A program made the position numbers and the translations under genes. From positions 1 to 21,712 of the IMG/VR virus record IMGVR_UViG_3300035698_017044: a stretch of DNA of 21,712 nucleotides; one strand, written 5' to 3'. This stretch comes from a virus. Below, piece by piece: positions 13,567-20,483 of this stretch (positions are counted from its first letter, which is position 1; each line of letters begins with the position of its first letter). The notes under the pieces were generated by a model. That model was not told the DNA's origin, did not search any database, and was given only the letters and a program-made list of their open reading frames with translations.

Positions 13567-13951
13567 CAGAATCACCCGCAGTTACCAAAGGCAATGGCTT
13601 AGTTCGGTTTTGATCAATGAAACGGCAAATAATTCCTAAAGCTGACATCATCGGGATAAAGTTCTCACGATTTGCTTCAGGGATTAAGGCTATGATCTCT
13701 GGCGGCACACCATAGATCGCCACCCAAGCGATGGCAGCAAACATCCAATTTGATAACCAAAGCCAGCCACGACGCCAGTTTTGAACAATCCAGCCTGAAT
13801 ACTGTTGCACTTCTAAAGTTCCTAAAACATATTGAGGGGTTAAAATTCTTTGATCTGTAGCTACTGAAGAAGATAAAGCCTCTTTTACAGCTGCATCAAT
13901 ACGACGCTGAACTTTGACTGATTGAGGAACTTTACGATTTACTTTTTTCAT
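13550..13951 (-). CDS. Probable holin
   Basis: The 133-residue protein has a charged N-terminus (KKVNRKVPQSVKVQRRIDAAVKEAL). A first hydrophobic segment runs WLWLSNWMFAAIAWVAIYGVPPEIIALIP, and a second, shorter one NFIPMMSALGIICRFIDQNR, with a polar tail. Arrangement, length and position right after the endolysin gene fit phage holins of the 'W-S-N-W/xx...PPE..ALIPE' type seen in proteobacterial prophages. It would open the inner membrane at the end of the lytic cycle. The start ATG 13951 lies 12 nt after the endolysin stop. Identification rests on topology and neighbours rather than a unique motif. Confidence 0.7.
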   Translation of the reverse strand: MKKVNRKVPQSVKVQRRIDAAVKEALSSSVATDQRILTPQYVLGTLEVQQYSGWIVQNWRRGWLWLSNWMFAAIAWVAIYGVPPEIIALIPEANRENFIPMMSALGIICRFIDQNRTKPLPLVTAGDSDDNRT

Positions 13952-13963
13952 TAAATATTCCCC

Positions 13964-14419
13964 TTAAGCCAGCTCAAAGTGCGGATAGTCTTTCGTTTTT
14001 TTCCAGTCTCCACCCCATGACATTTTGACATTGAGTTCATTTGCAGCTGCTTTCATGGCAAAAGCGATTGTTCTAAATTTATTTAAATCATTCCAGTCTA
14101 CAGGGTATGGAACTAAGTCCACTGCATTGCCTGAAACATGCTTACTACCTAACGGATCATTGAGCCATGTCACTTTAGGAAGGTTGGGTTTAGCGTACTC
14201 AATTGGAACGTTTTTCGCTCGACACTGAGTTGCTGTGCGACCTTTACCAAAGTTGATCCAACATTGTTCTTTTGTACGAATTCCTTCAACAACGAGAAAA
14301 TCTTGAGTTGTTAGCTCAATTGCTCGTTTAACAACATTGAGTAATTCAGGATTTAAACCGTCGAGTCGGCTAAGACTCAGTTTTGAAAGTATATATTTTG
14401 GCTTATGTGAATTTGACAC
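13964..14419 (-). CDS. Endolysin, M15-type D-Ala-D-Ala/L-Ala-D-Glu peptidase
   Basis: The protein is 151 residues from GTG 14419. The fold signature is SRLDGLNPELLNVVKRAIELT, FLVVEGIRTKEQ, then the zinc site HVSGNAVD (H94, D101) and PHFEL (H147): the H-x6-D ... H ligands of M15 peptidases. It cleaves peptide cross-links or stem peptides of the cell wall; there is no signal peptide, so it needs the adjacent holin. The start is unusual. ATG 14434 lies inside the 3' arm of a terminator hairpin, whereas GTG 14419 has GATGAGG about 9 nt upstream, and that Shine-Dalgarno is itself in the hairpin. Folding would therefore block translation as well as end transcripts from upstream. Confidence 0.85.
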   Translation of the reverse strand: MSNSHKPKYILSKLSLSRLDGLNPELLNVVKRAIELTTQDFLVVEGIRTKEQCWINFGKGRTATQCRAKNVPIEYAKPNLPKVTWLNDPLGSKHVSGNAVDLVPYPVDWNDLNKFRTIAFAMKAAANELNVKMSWGGDWKKTKDYPHFELA

Positions 14420-14420
14420 A

Positions 14421-14446
14421 ATAAAAAACCTCATCAAATGATGAGG
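14421..14446 (-). terminator. Intrinsic terminator ending the repressor-lipoprotein transcript
   Basis: On the minus strand CCTCATC-ATTT-GATGAGG is followed directly by TTTTTTAT: a 7-bp stem, 4-nt loop and U-run, a textbook Rho-independent terminator. It lies 50 nt past the lipoprotein stop. Its 3' arm holds the ribosome binding site for the endolysin GTG at 14419, so readthrough transcripts must open it. Confidence 0.8.
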
Positions 14447-14477
14447 TCATATTGCTGCTTTAGCTGCTTTTAAATTA

Positions 14478-14493
14478 GGCGGAAGTGCTTCCG
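14478..14493. repeat. Border motif copy (GGCGGAAGTGCTTCCG)
   Basis: The inverted repeat CGGAA-GTGC-TTCCG lies 2 nt past the lipoprotein stop codon and before the terminator. It is related to copies at 4379, 8022, 9117 and 10043. It stands at the border between the lysogeny and lysis modules. Confidence 0.5.
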
Positions 14494-14494
14494 T

Positions 14495-15013
14495 TTATTT
14501 TGAATTATTCACTATATTTTCAAGTTGCTTTATTTTTTCAGGATCTTTAAGCATTTTATGAATCTCTTCTAAACCCAATAAGGAATCAGTATGGTTTTGA
14601 ACAGTTCTTGAAACAACATATTGGGATAAATAAGTTGCCAATCCATCCACAGTGTGACCATCTTTCATCGGATAAGCTTTATCACTTATGCTTTGTTGAG
14701 CAACGTCAATAACTTCCCAAATATTTGTAGATAGTTTTTTTTCTTCAAGTTGTTTTTTTACAGTAATAAGCATAGCTGCGATTTTATGATCATCTATACC
14801 AGTTTGTTGCGCAATATATTCAATTTTACCGTTTATTGCATTAATTCTAGGGTCACCCACAGATGGCTGCTTATGATCTTCCAATGCTATTAAATCAAAA
14901 CCTATCGATTTTTGAATGTTTTCATTTTTGACCTCTTCATCAACTTTTTCAGCTACTTGGTTAGAACATCCCAATATACTAAAAAAAATACAAACTAATA
15001 AAAAAAATTTCAC
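14495..15013 (-). CDS. Lipoprotein, probable lysogenic-conversion gene
   Basis: The 172-residue protein starts MKFFLLVCIFFSILGCSNQ, a short signal peptide with lipobox ILGC; Cys16 would be the lipidated first mature residue. Position +2 is Ser, which favours outer-membrane sorting. The mature part is charged and helical (QPSVGDPRINAINGKIEYIAQQTGIDDHKIAAMLITVKKQLEEKK, then GHTVDGLATYLSQYVVSRTVQNH) without a family I recognise. The start is GTG 15013 with GAGAAAG upstream. It lies 25 nt behind the repressor stop on the same strand and is followed by a terminator, so it should be expressed in the lysogen. By analogy with other prophage lipoproteins it may block superinfection at the cell surface; that is inference. 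Confidence 0.7.
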   Translation of the reverse strand: MKFFLLVCIFFSILGCSNQVAEKVDEEVKNENIQKSIGFDLIALEDHKQPSVGDPRINAINGKIEYIAQQTGIDDHKIAAMLITVKKQLEEKKLSTNIWEVIDVAQQSISDKAYPMKDGHTVDGLATYLSQYVVSRTVQNHTDSLLGLEEIHKMLKDPEKIKQLENIVNNSK

Positions 15014-15038
15014 TTTAGCTTTCTCACTAAATTATTGT

Positions 15039-15701
15039 TTAATAAAAATTCTTACTAGAGTTTACTACTTTACCCAATATTTCAACATCTTGAGCAATCT
15101 CTAAATCTAATGTCATGGGTGGATAAGCTTTATTATCTGAAATCAAAAGCAATGTATTGTCCAATTGTTTTTGAATTCTTTTTACAAAATGAGTATCACC
15201 ACTTCGAATAACAAAAATATGACCATCTTGGGGGATTTTATCAGCTTCTGATCTATGTGTAAGAATTGGTTCTCTATCTTCAATCGTCGGACTCATTGAA
15301 TCTCCACGCGCAATATAAACACATAAATCTTTTAATAAAAATCCACGTTCTCTTAACCAATCATTTCTAAAAGCCATGTAAGAAGTGGGTTCACAATGAT
15401 CTTCAACTAAAGACCCATGCCCCGCAGAAATCATTACATCTGCAAAAACTGGAACTACTGAAAAACCATCATAACCACTTGGCAAGTCACTATGCTCTGA
15501 TAAAGCTTTTCTATGTCCAGTAATTACATAGTTTATATCAACACCAATCTCATTTAGTGCAGATAATTGCACAGCTGTGGGGGATGAAACATTTTTTTCC
15601 CAATCAATCAATGTTCGCTTAGAAGCTTTAGCAACTTGAGCAAAATCTGTTTGATTAAGCCCTAATCTATTACGCTCTTCTTTAATTCTTTCGCCAATCA
15701 T
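15039..15701 (-). CDS. CI-like repressor, XRE helix-turn-helix plus S24 self-cleaving domain
   Basis: The protein is 220 residues from ATG 15701. Residues 1-60 are an XRE-type DNA-binding domain (MIGERIKEERNRLGLNQTDFAQVAKASKRTLIDWEKNVSSP). The C-terminal half is a LexA/CI-type S24 peptidase: cleavage site Ala93-Gly94 in ISAGHG, nucleophile Ser135 in ARGDSMSPT, general base Lys174 in THFVKRIQ. It would therefore be inactivated by RecA-stimulated self-cleavage, linking induction to DNA damage, unlike the Mu c repressor. The frame stays open to ATG 15779, which would overlap the divergent promoter; MIGERIKEER is the standard family start, with GTGAG upstream. It faces the Cro/Ner-like gene across about 100 nt and represses early transcription. 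Confidence 0.88.
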   Translation of the reverse strand: MIGERIKEERNRLGLNQTDFAQVAKASKRTLIDWEKNVSSPTAVQLSALNEIGVDINYVITGHRKALSEHSDLPSGYDGFSVVPVFADVMISAGHGSLVEDHCEPTSYMAFRNDWLRERGFLLKDLCVYIARGDSMSPTIEDREPILTHRSEADKIPQDGHIFVIRSGDTHFVKRIQKQLDNTLLLISDNKAYPPMTLDLEIAQDVEILGKVVNSSKNFY

Positions 15702-15722
15702 GAAAAAAATCTCACATACATA

Positions 15723-15751
15723 TTGATTAGTGAACATATCTGCACTATATT
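15723..15751 (+). promoter_or_regulatory. Early rightward promoter
   Basis: TTGATT (15723-15728), a 17-nt spacer, then TATATT (15746-15751) is a good sigma-70 promoter pointing toward the Cro-like gene at 15805. TGCA-containing boxes at 15741, 15755 and 15775 overlap or follow it. I could not place a convincing leftward repressor promoter in the same region. Confidence 0.55.
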
Positions 15752-15772
15752 TATTGCATACATTCAATTTAA

Positions 15773-15790
15773 TGTGCATTTATTCGCACA
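15773..15790. promoter_or_regulatory. Candidate operator, inverted repeat TGTGC-N8-GCACA
   Basis: A dyad with 5-bp arms lies between the early promoter and the ribosome binding site of the Cro-like gene, where a repressor or Cro dimer would bind. The arms are short, so this is only a candidate. Confidence 0.4.
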
Positions 15791-15804
15791 CTCAAGGAGC
15801 AAAG

Positions 15805-16011
15805 ATGCAAATTAAAACACCTGATCAAGTTAAACAGGATTTTGAAAACAGTGGGAAATCTATTGCTAGCTGGGCATCTAAGCATGGATTTCGTGAAACA
15901 GATGTCTACAAAGTTCTAAACGGTCAATCCAGATACAAACGAGGTATTGGGCATCAAATTGCTGTGGCTCTAGGTATCAAATCGGATAAACAAAGCCAAT
16001 CTACTTTATAG
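15805..16011 (+). CDS. Cro/Ner-like DNA-binding regulator
   Basis: The 68-residue protein reads KTPDQVKQDFENSGKSIASWASKHGFRETDVYKVLNGQSRYKRGIGHQIAVALGIK. This is a helix-turn-helix family common as the first early gene of Mu-like and other prophages, divergent from the repressor. SIASWASKHGF and ETDVYKVLNGQ form the two helices of the HTH. It is likely to turn down repressor and early transcription during lytic growth, like Ner or Cro. I chose ATG 15805 because AAGGAG lies 5 nt upstream; the longer open frame to 15730 would run through the promoter. Phased TGCAT boxes lie on both sides of the gene. Confidence 0.8.
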   Translation: MQIKTPDQVKQDFENSGKSIASWASKHGFRETDVYKVLNGQSRYKRGIGHQIAVALGIKSDKQSQSTL

Positions 16012-16014
16012 CAA

Positions 16015-16051
16015 TTTGCATAATTTTGAATATTTTTGCATGTTTTTGCAC
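16015..16051 (+). promoter_or_regulatory. Cluster of phased TTTGCA boxes
   Basis: TGCA[T/C] occurs at 16017, 16037 and 16047, each preceded by a T-run, with 20- and 10-bp spacing that places them on one DNA face. They lie in the gap after the Cro-like gene. TGCAT at 15755 and 15775 on the other side of that gene shows the same 20-bp step. This is a possible binding array for the Cro-like protein, repressor or transposase; direct evidence is lacking. Confidence 0.35.
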
Positions 16052-16122
16052 AACTGGAAAGGTGAAAATGAAATTTCTCTCACTTCTTGTTTAAAAAGTG
16101 CATAAAAATGGGACGAATAGTT

Positions 16123-16287
16123 ATGAAATCAGATGACATCCTTTCAATAGCACTTTTGGTGTTAGCAATTTTTAGTTTTTCTGGTTGGTATCTCGCACAA
16201 CAAGATAATCAGCTTCTGCGTCAAGAACTTGAAGCTCAAAAGAATACCCAGTTTGTTCACCGTTATAACCTCAATGAGGACAACTAA
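16123..16287 (+). CDS. Small single-TM early protein
   Basis: The protein is 54 residues from ATG 16123: a short head MKSDD, a membrane helix ILSIALLVLAIFSFSGWYLA, then a polar tail QQDNQLLRQELEAQKNTQFVHRY that may form a short coiled coil. No family recognised. GGACGA lies about 8 nt before ATG 16123; the frame is open back to TTG 16087, with another ATG at 16108. It is in the early operon between the Cro-like and IclR-type genes, ending just before the latter's start. It could interact with the inner membrane of the host; nothing more can be said. Confidence 0.6.
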   Translation: MKSDDILSIALLVLAIFSFSGWYLAQQDNQLLRQELEAQKNTQFVHRYNLNEDN

Positions 16288-16288
16288 C

Positions 16289-16612
16289 ATGACAGAAAAA
16301 TCAACAGTTAAGTCAGCAGAAAAAATACTCAAAGTATTAAAAGCTCTAAAAGGTCACAGTTTGTCAGGAGTCAAATCAAATGACATTGCAAAAAGCCTTA
16401 AAGAGAATCCAAGTCAAATTTATAGAGCACTTCAAACACTTGTAGCCGAGGGTTTTGCACAACAGTTAGATGATGGTAGCTATGCACTTGGTAATACGCT
16501 TGTATCAATCGCTCATGCGCATTCAGATGAAATCCATCGTGCACAAAATCATCTTACTGAACATGTGCAACGTATTGCAGCTGGTGCAAACCAAATCAAG
16601 AAGGATGCTTAA
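16289..16612 (+). CDS. IclR-type winged-helix protein, DNA-binding domain only
   Basis: The 107-residue protein reads KSAEKILKVLKALKGHSLSGVKSNDIAKSLKENPSQIYRALQTLVAEGFAQQLDDGSYALGNTLVSIAHAH. This is the N-terminal winged helix-turn-helix of the IclR family: recognition helix around PSQIYRALQTLV, wing at DDGSYAL. True IclR regulators have about 250 residues with an effector-binding domain; here only a short helical tail follows, so this is a stand-alone binding domain. It sits in the early operon, 3 nt before the next gene, suggesting control of early transcription or a DNA-architecture role in transposition. ATG 16289 has GAGGA 8 nt upstream. Comparable small IclR-HTH proteins occur in transposable phages. 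Confidence 0.8.
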   Translation: MTEKSTVKSAEKILKVLKALKGHSLSGVKSNDIAKSLKENPSQIYRALQTLVAEGFAQQLDDGSYALGNTLVSIAHAHSDEIHRAQNHLTEHVQRIAAGANQIKKDA

Positions 16613-16615
16613 CTC

Positions 16616-17539
16616 ATGTCTGAATTAGACCAAAACCAACTTGCTCAAATTGAGCAATCTGTACTAGTGGAACAAATTCAACTTTCTGAAAAGTTAGGGG
16701 CAATTAAAGCAACTAGCTTTATTAAAAAACTGGTAACTGTTACCGAAATTAAACTCATAGCTGATATTAAAGAAACCAAGCAATACAAAGGCTTAAAGAT
16801 TCTTGATGCAACAGGAAAACTGGTAACCGTTACCACTTTTGAGGAGTTTTGCCAGTATTTAGGTATGAGTCGAGAAAAAGTTGATCAAGATATTCTAAAC
16901 CTTTCTACTTTTGGGGAGGAGTTTTTAGAAACCAGTCAACGTATGGGGTTGGGCTATCGTGATCTCCGCAAACTACGTAAATTAGATTCCGCAGATCGTG
17001 AAATCATCATCAATGGTGAATCAGTAAAAACTGAAGATCGTGAAAGTTTAATTGATCTTATTGAAGAAATGTCAGCAAAGCATTCTAAAGACAAGGAAGC
17101 ACTGACTAAAAAAGTAAGTGACTTGAATTCTGATGTTGAAGCAAAAGACCAAATCATTAAAAGTAAAGATGAAAAATTAAATCAAATGGACACCGAGCTA
17201 ACTAAGCTTAAAAGTCCTGTTCAAATCAAGAAACGTGCAGAGTTAGAACCACAGCTAATTGCAAAAAAAGCATTGGAAGATATGCATGCTGCAAGTATGA
17301 CTATGCTGAATGCGACAACACGTTTTGTAAATGATGCAAACTCTATTTTAGAAGTTGTAAGTGAAAATTCACTATTCAATGTTCAAGAGCAAATCACACA
17401 AAACTTAGTCTCTATTTTTCAACAAATTGCCCAAACCGCATCTGACTTAAATATTCAAATAGATTTTGAAGATATGGTCACCCCATCATGGACACTTGAT
17501 GAAGAAGAAAAACAACAAGCTTCTGAGTTGGAGGCTTAA
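16616..17539 (+). CDS. Early coiled-coil protein, unknown function
   Basis: The protein has 307 residues. Residues 30-125 form a mixed domain (KATSFIKKLVTVTEIKLIADIKETKQYKGLKIL, FEEFCQYLGMSREKVDQDILNLSTFGEEFLETSQRMGLGYRDLRKLRKL) that recalls HTH-containing phage and plasmid proteins. Residues about 140-200 are a charged coiled coil, and the C-terminus is helical and acidic (LDEEEKQQASELEA). It lies 3 nt after the IclR-type gene and 2 nt before the transposase, so it is in the transposition operon and may help target or regulate it. The peptide KLVTVT occurs twice, 30 residues apart, encoded by nearly identical palindromic DNA (see repeats). No family name can be given with confidence. Confidence 0.7.
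   Translation: MSELDQNQLAQIEQSVLVEQIQLSEKLGAIKATSFIKKLVTVTEIKLIADIKETKQYKGLKILDATGKLVTVTTFEEFCQYLGMSREKVDQDILNLSTFGEEFLETSQRMGLGYRDLRKLRKLDSADREIIINGESVKTEDRESLIDLIEEMSAKHSKDKEALTKKVSDLNSDVEAKDQIIKSKDEKLNQMDTELTKLKSPVQIKKRAELEPQLIAKKALEDMHAASMTMLNATTRFVNDANSILEVVSENSLFNVQEQITQNLVSIFQQIAQTASDLNIQIDFEDMVTPSWTLDEEEKQQASELEA
16727..16834. repeat. Pair of 13-bp palindromes, exactly 90 bp apart
   Basis: GGTAAC-T-GTTACC (16732-16744) and GGTAAC-C-GTTACC (16822-16834) sit inside identical 18-bp contexts with one mismatch (16727-16744 and 16817-16834). Both are in the coding sequence of the coiled-coil protein and encode KLVTVT. Identical codon choice in both copies suggests selection on DNA as well as protein. 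Confidence 0.6.
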
Positions 17540-17541
17540 TC

Positions 17542-19290
17542 ATGTCAACCCCAAATCTAGCCGAACTCGACTATTTGCGCCAAATTGCCGCAGAGCTTAC
17601 CGAAGCTGGTCACGGTAAGAAAGGGGCAATAATTGAACGTGCTTGCAAACAATTAAGTATTAGTCGACCACAACTTTATCGTGATCTAGAAAGTGTTGGA
17701 TTCGCATCAGCACGTAAACAACGTTCAGATAAAGGCAAGACTATTGTCTCAACAGATGTTGCTGAAATGATTGGTGGCATGGTGCATGTTGCAACCCGTG
17801 CAAATGGCAAAAAGACATTACCAGTTACAACAGCTTTGGATATTTTGATAGCGGATGGAAAAGCGCCAAAAGTTTCAGCGTCAACAATTGCCCGTGTCAT
17901 GAAGCAAAACATGTGTCATCCAAAGCAACTGGCTACACCATCAGCGCATAATCAACAAAAGTCACTTTATCCAAATCATGTTTGGCAAGTTGATGCTTCA
18001 GTGTGCGTGATCTTCTATTTGCCAAAAAGCGGCATGCAAGTGATGGATGAGAAAAAGTATTACAAAAATAAGCCCGCAAATATTAAGAAAATCGAAAATG
18101 ACCGTGTCATTCGCTATGTCATGACTGATCACTATAGCGGGTCAATATATGTTGAATATGTGACAGGTAGTGAAAGCTCGGAAAATTTAATTCAAGTTTT
18201 TCTAAATGGTATTCAAAAACGATCTGCGCAAGAACCGATGTACGGTGTGCCTAATATTCTTTACGCAGATAAAGGTAGTGCCAACACTGCTGGTTTATTC
18301 AAGAATTTACTTGAGCGCTTAGACGTTACTTTTATTGCACACGCAACAGGTAATTCTCAAGCCAAAGGTCAAGTGGAAAATGCCCAGAATATTGTAGAAA
18401 CACAATTTGAAGGTCGTCTTCGTTTCATGCAAATCAGCAACATTGAACAACTCAATGCAGCCGCTGAAAAATGGCGTATTTTTTGGAATGAAAGCAAAGT
18501 CCACAGTAGAACTAAACGTACACGCAATGCTGTTTGGCAAAGCATCAAACCTGAATTTTTACGTAAACCGCCAGCACTTGAGCTTTGTAGAGAGTTAGTC
18601 AATACATTCCCTGTTGAAAAAACGGTAACTGGAAATTTAACAGTTAGTCATTCGATTAAGGGCTATGGCTCACAAGATTATGACGTTCGCCATGTTGACG
18701 GGGTTTATCCAAAAGCAAAACTCAAAATCGTTGTAAACCCTTTCAGAGCGCCATGTATTGATGTTTTAACCATTGATCAATATGGCAATGAAATTGCCGT
18801 GACTTGTGAACCAAACCAAGTCGATTGGGTTGGCTTCAGCCATGATGCAGCTGTAATTGGTGAAGAAATGAAAGCCATGCCTCAGAGTGCCATTGATGAA
18901 AATCGCAAGCGCATTATCAAAAAAGCATACAACGCTGAAACCCTAGAACAAGCCGATAAAGCCATTGCTAAAAAGACAGCAGCCTATGACGGTCAACTTA
19001 ATGTTATGGCAGATGTGAAAGCAGTTGATGTTCCAACCTACTTGAACCGAGCTGGTGAGCAAATGACTACACCACAGCAACGTCGTCAAGTTGCTCCAAT
19101 GAACCTAATTCAAGCTGCAAAAACTATCCGTGGATTAGTTGGTGATCTTTGGACAACTGAACAAATGCAAGCACTTAAAAGATCATTCCAGACAGGCGAA
19201 GTGCCAGTGGATGTGATTCCAGAAATTGTGGCTGGTATTAAATCTGCCGCAGAAAGACCAAAACCTACATTACGTGTTGTTGGGGAATAG
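17542..19290 (+). CDS. MuA-type DDE transposase
   Basis: The 582-residue catalytic transposase has an N-terminal helix-turn-helix part (KKGAIIERACKQLSISRPQLYRDLESVGF), then a linker, then an integrase core (rve). The catalytic acids are D151 in WQVDAS, D243 in YADKGSAN and E279 in GQVENAQ: exactly D-x91-D-x35-E, the canonical D,D(35)E spacing. A beta-barrel and a C-terminal part able to contact the MuB-like ATPase follow (AAKTIRGLVGDLWTTEQMQALKRSFQTGEVP). It binds phage ends, cuts and joins them to target DNA for both integration and replicative transposition. GGAGG lies 7 nt before ATG 17542. The MuB-like gene follows 2 nt after the stop. Intact by all visible criteria. Confidence 0.95.
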   Translation: MSTPNLAELDYLRQIAAELTEAGHGKKGAIIERACKQLSISRPQLYRDLESVGFASARKQRSDKGKTIVSTDVAEMIGGMVHVATRANGKKTLPVTTALDILIADGKAPKVSASTIARVMKQNMCHPKQLATPSAHNQQKSLYPNHVWQVDASVCVIFYLPKSGMQVMDEKKYYKNKPANIKKIENDRVIRYVMTDHYSGSIYVEYVTGSESSENLIQVFLNGIQKRSAQEPMYGVPNILYADKGSANTAGLFKNLLERLDVTFIAHATGNSQAKGQVENAQNIVETQFEGRLRFMQISNIEQLNAAAEKWRIFWNESKVHSRTKRTRNAVWQSIKPEFLRKPPALELCRELVNTFPVEKTVTGNLTVSHSIKGYGSQDYDVRHVDGVYPKAKLKIVVNPFRAPCIDVLTIDQYGNEIAVTCEPNQVDWVGFSHDAAVIGEEMKAMPQSAIDENRKRIIKKAYNAETLEQADKAIAKKTAAYDGQLNVMADVKAVDVPTYLNRAGEQMTTPQQRRQVAPMNLIQAAKTIRGLVGDLWTTEQMQALKRSFQTGEVPVDVIPEIVAGIKSAAERPKPTLRVVGE

Positions 19291-19292
19291 AT

Positions 19293-20480
19293 ATGAGCAT
19301 ATTCAAAAAATTACTAGACGATCAACCGATCAGTCAAACATGGATTGCAAAAAAGTTAGATGTTAGCCCTGCAACAATCAATTTGATTGTTAAGCACGGT
19401 AAGTATCCAAAAAAGAATGCTGCCCAACTTAAGCAGCAAATAATAGAACTTCTTGTAAGCAAAGGACTTACTGAAACTGAAATTTTAACAGCAATGGATG
19501 CTGTACAACTCAACTCGGAAAACGACCAAGCCTCTGTTGTTGAGTGTACAGCTGCCCCACAACTTGAGGAGGAGCAATTAATGCTACTACGCAAACAGAC
19601 CCTAACACCAGCAGCAAAAAAACAATTTATGTTGTTTAAGAATATTTTTACTGAAGATATCCGTAATGCCGAGGAACTTTTTAGTAACTCTGACATCAAT
19701 TATGTGCGTGAAAGCATGTGGCAAGCAGCAAAAGGAAATACTTCCTTTATCGCAGTTGTCGGGCAGTCAGGTGCTGGTAAATCAACATTACGTGAAGAGT
19801 TACATGACCGCATAAATCGTGAACGTGAGTCTGTTGTTGTAATTGAGCCATATGTATTGGCAACGGAAGCAGACGATATAAAAGGTAAAACTTTAAAATC
19901 ACTGCATATCGCAGAATCTATTTTATCGGCACTTGCACCAAGTACCAATGCTAAACGCTCACCTGAAGCACGTTTTCGCCAGATTCATAATTTACTCAAA
20001 GAATCGAGTCGAGCTGGACATCATCACCTTTTAATTATTGAAGAAGCACATAGCTTGCCAATTCCAACGCTTAAACACTTGAAGCGTTTCCTTGAGTTAA
20101 AAAATGGCTTTACACCTTTATTGTCAATCATCTTGATTGGTCAGGATGAACTCAAAATTAAACTGGCTGAAAATAATCAAGAAGTTCGTGAAGTTGTACA
20201 ACGTTGTGAAATCGTGACCCTAGAACCTTTCACGCAAACTTCATTGGTGGATTATTTAAAACATCGCTGTATAGCAGCTGGTCGTCATCTGAATGAGTTT
20301 ATTGACCAATCGGGTTTAGATGCCATTTGCACAAAATTAACTCGAAATGTTGGACGTAATAACCAGCATGAAAGCCTTTTATACCCATTAGCAGTTGGCA
20401 ATTTATTGACTGGCGCACTCAATGGCGCAGCTGATCTTGGTGCAGATGTCGTTACTGGCGACTTGGTCATGGAGGTCTAA
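19293..20480 (+). CDS. MuB-type AAA+ ATPase, transposition target activator
   Basis: In this 395-residue protein, residues 10-40 form a helix-turn-helix (SQTWIAKKLDVSPATINLIVKHGKYPKK), as in MuB. The AAA+ core has Walker A GQSGAGKST (157-165), Walker B LLIIEEAH (246-253), and a sensor-like ILIGQDEL (280-287). In Mu the ATP-bound protein coats target DNA, stimulates MuA and gives target immunity. The C-terminus (VGRNNQHESLLYPLAVGNLLTGALNGAADLGADVV) is a helical AAA lid. GGGGA precedes ATG 19293 by 6 nt. It is the second half of the transposition cassette. MuB itself is about 312 residues, so this relative is longer, mainly between HTH and ATPase. Confidence 0.9.
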   Translation: MSIFKKLLDDQPISQTWIAKKLDVSPATINLIVKHGKYPKKNAAQLKQQIIELLVSKGLTETEILTAMDAVQLNSENDQASVVECTAAPQLEEEQLMLLRKQTLTPAAKKQFMLFKNIFTEDIRNAEELFSNSDINYVRESMWQAAKGNTSFIAVVGQSGAGKSTLREELHDRINRERESVVVIEPYVLATEADDIKGKTLKSLHIAESILSALAPSTNAKRSPEARFRQIHNLLKESSRAGHHHLLIIEEAHSLPIPTLKHLKRFLELKNGFTPLLSIILIGQDELKIKLAENNQEVREVVQRCEIVTLEPFTQTSLVDYLKHRCIAAGRHLNEFIDQSGLDAICTKLTRNVGRNNQHESLLYPLAVGNLLTGALNGAADLGADVVTGDLVMEV

Positions 20481-20483
20481 TAC

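Noticed and set aside
15702-15779. N-terminal extension of the repressor to ATG 15779 (MHIKLNVCNKYS)
   Set aside because: It would overlap the early promoter and part of the operator and precedes the standard family start MIGERIKEER; not used.
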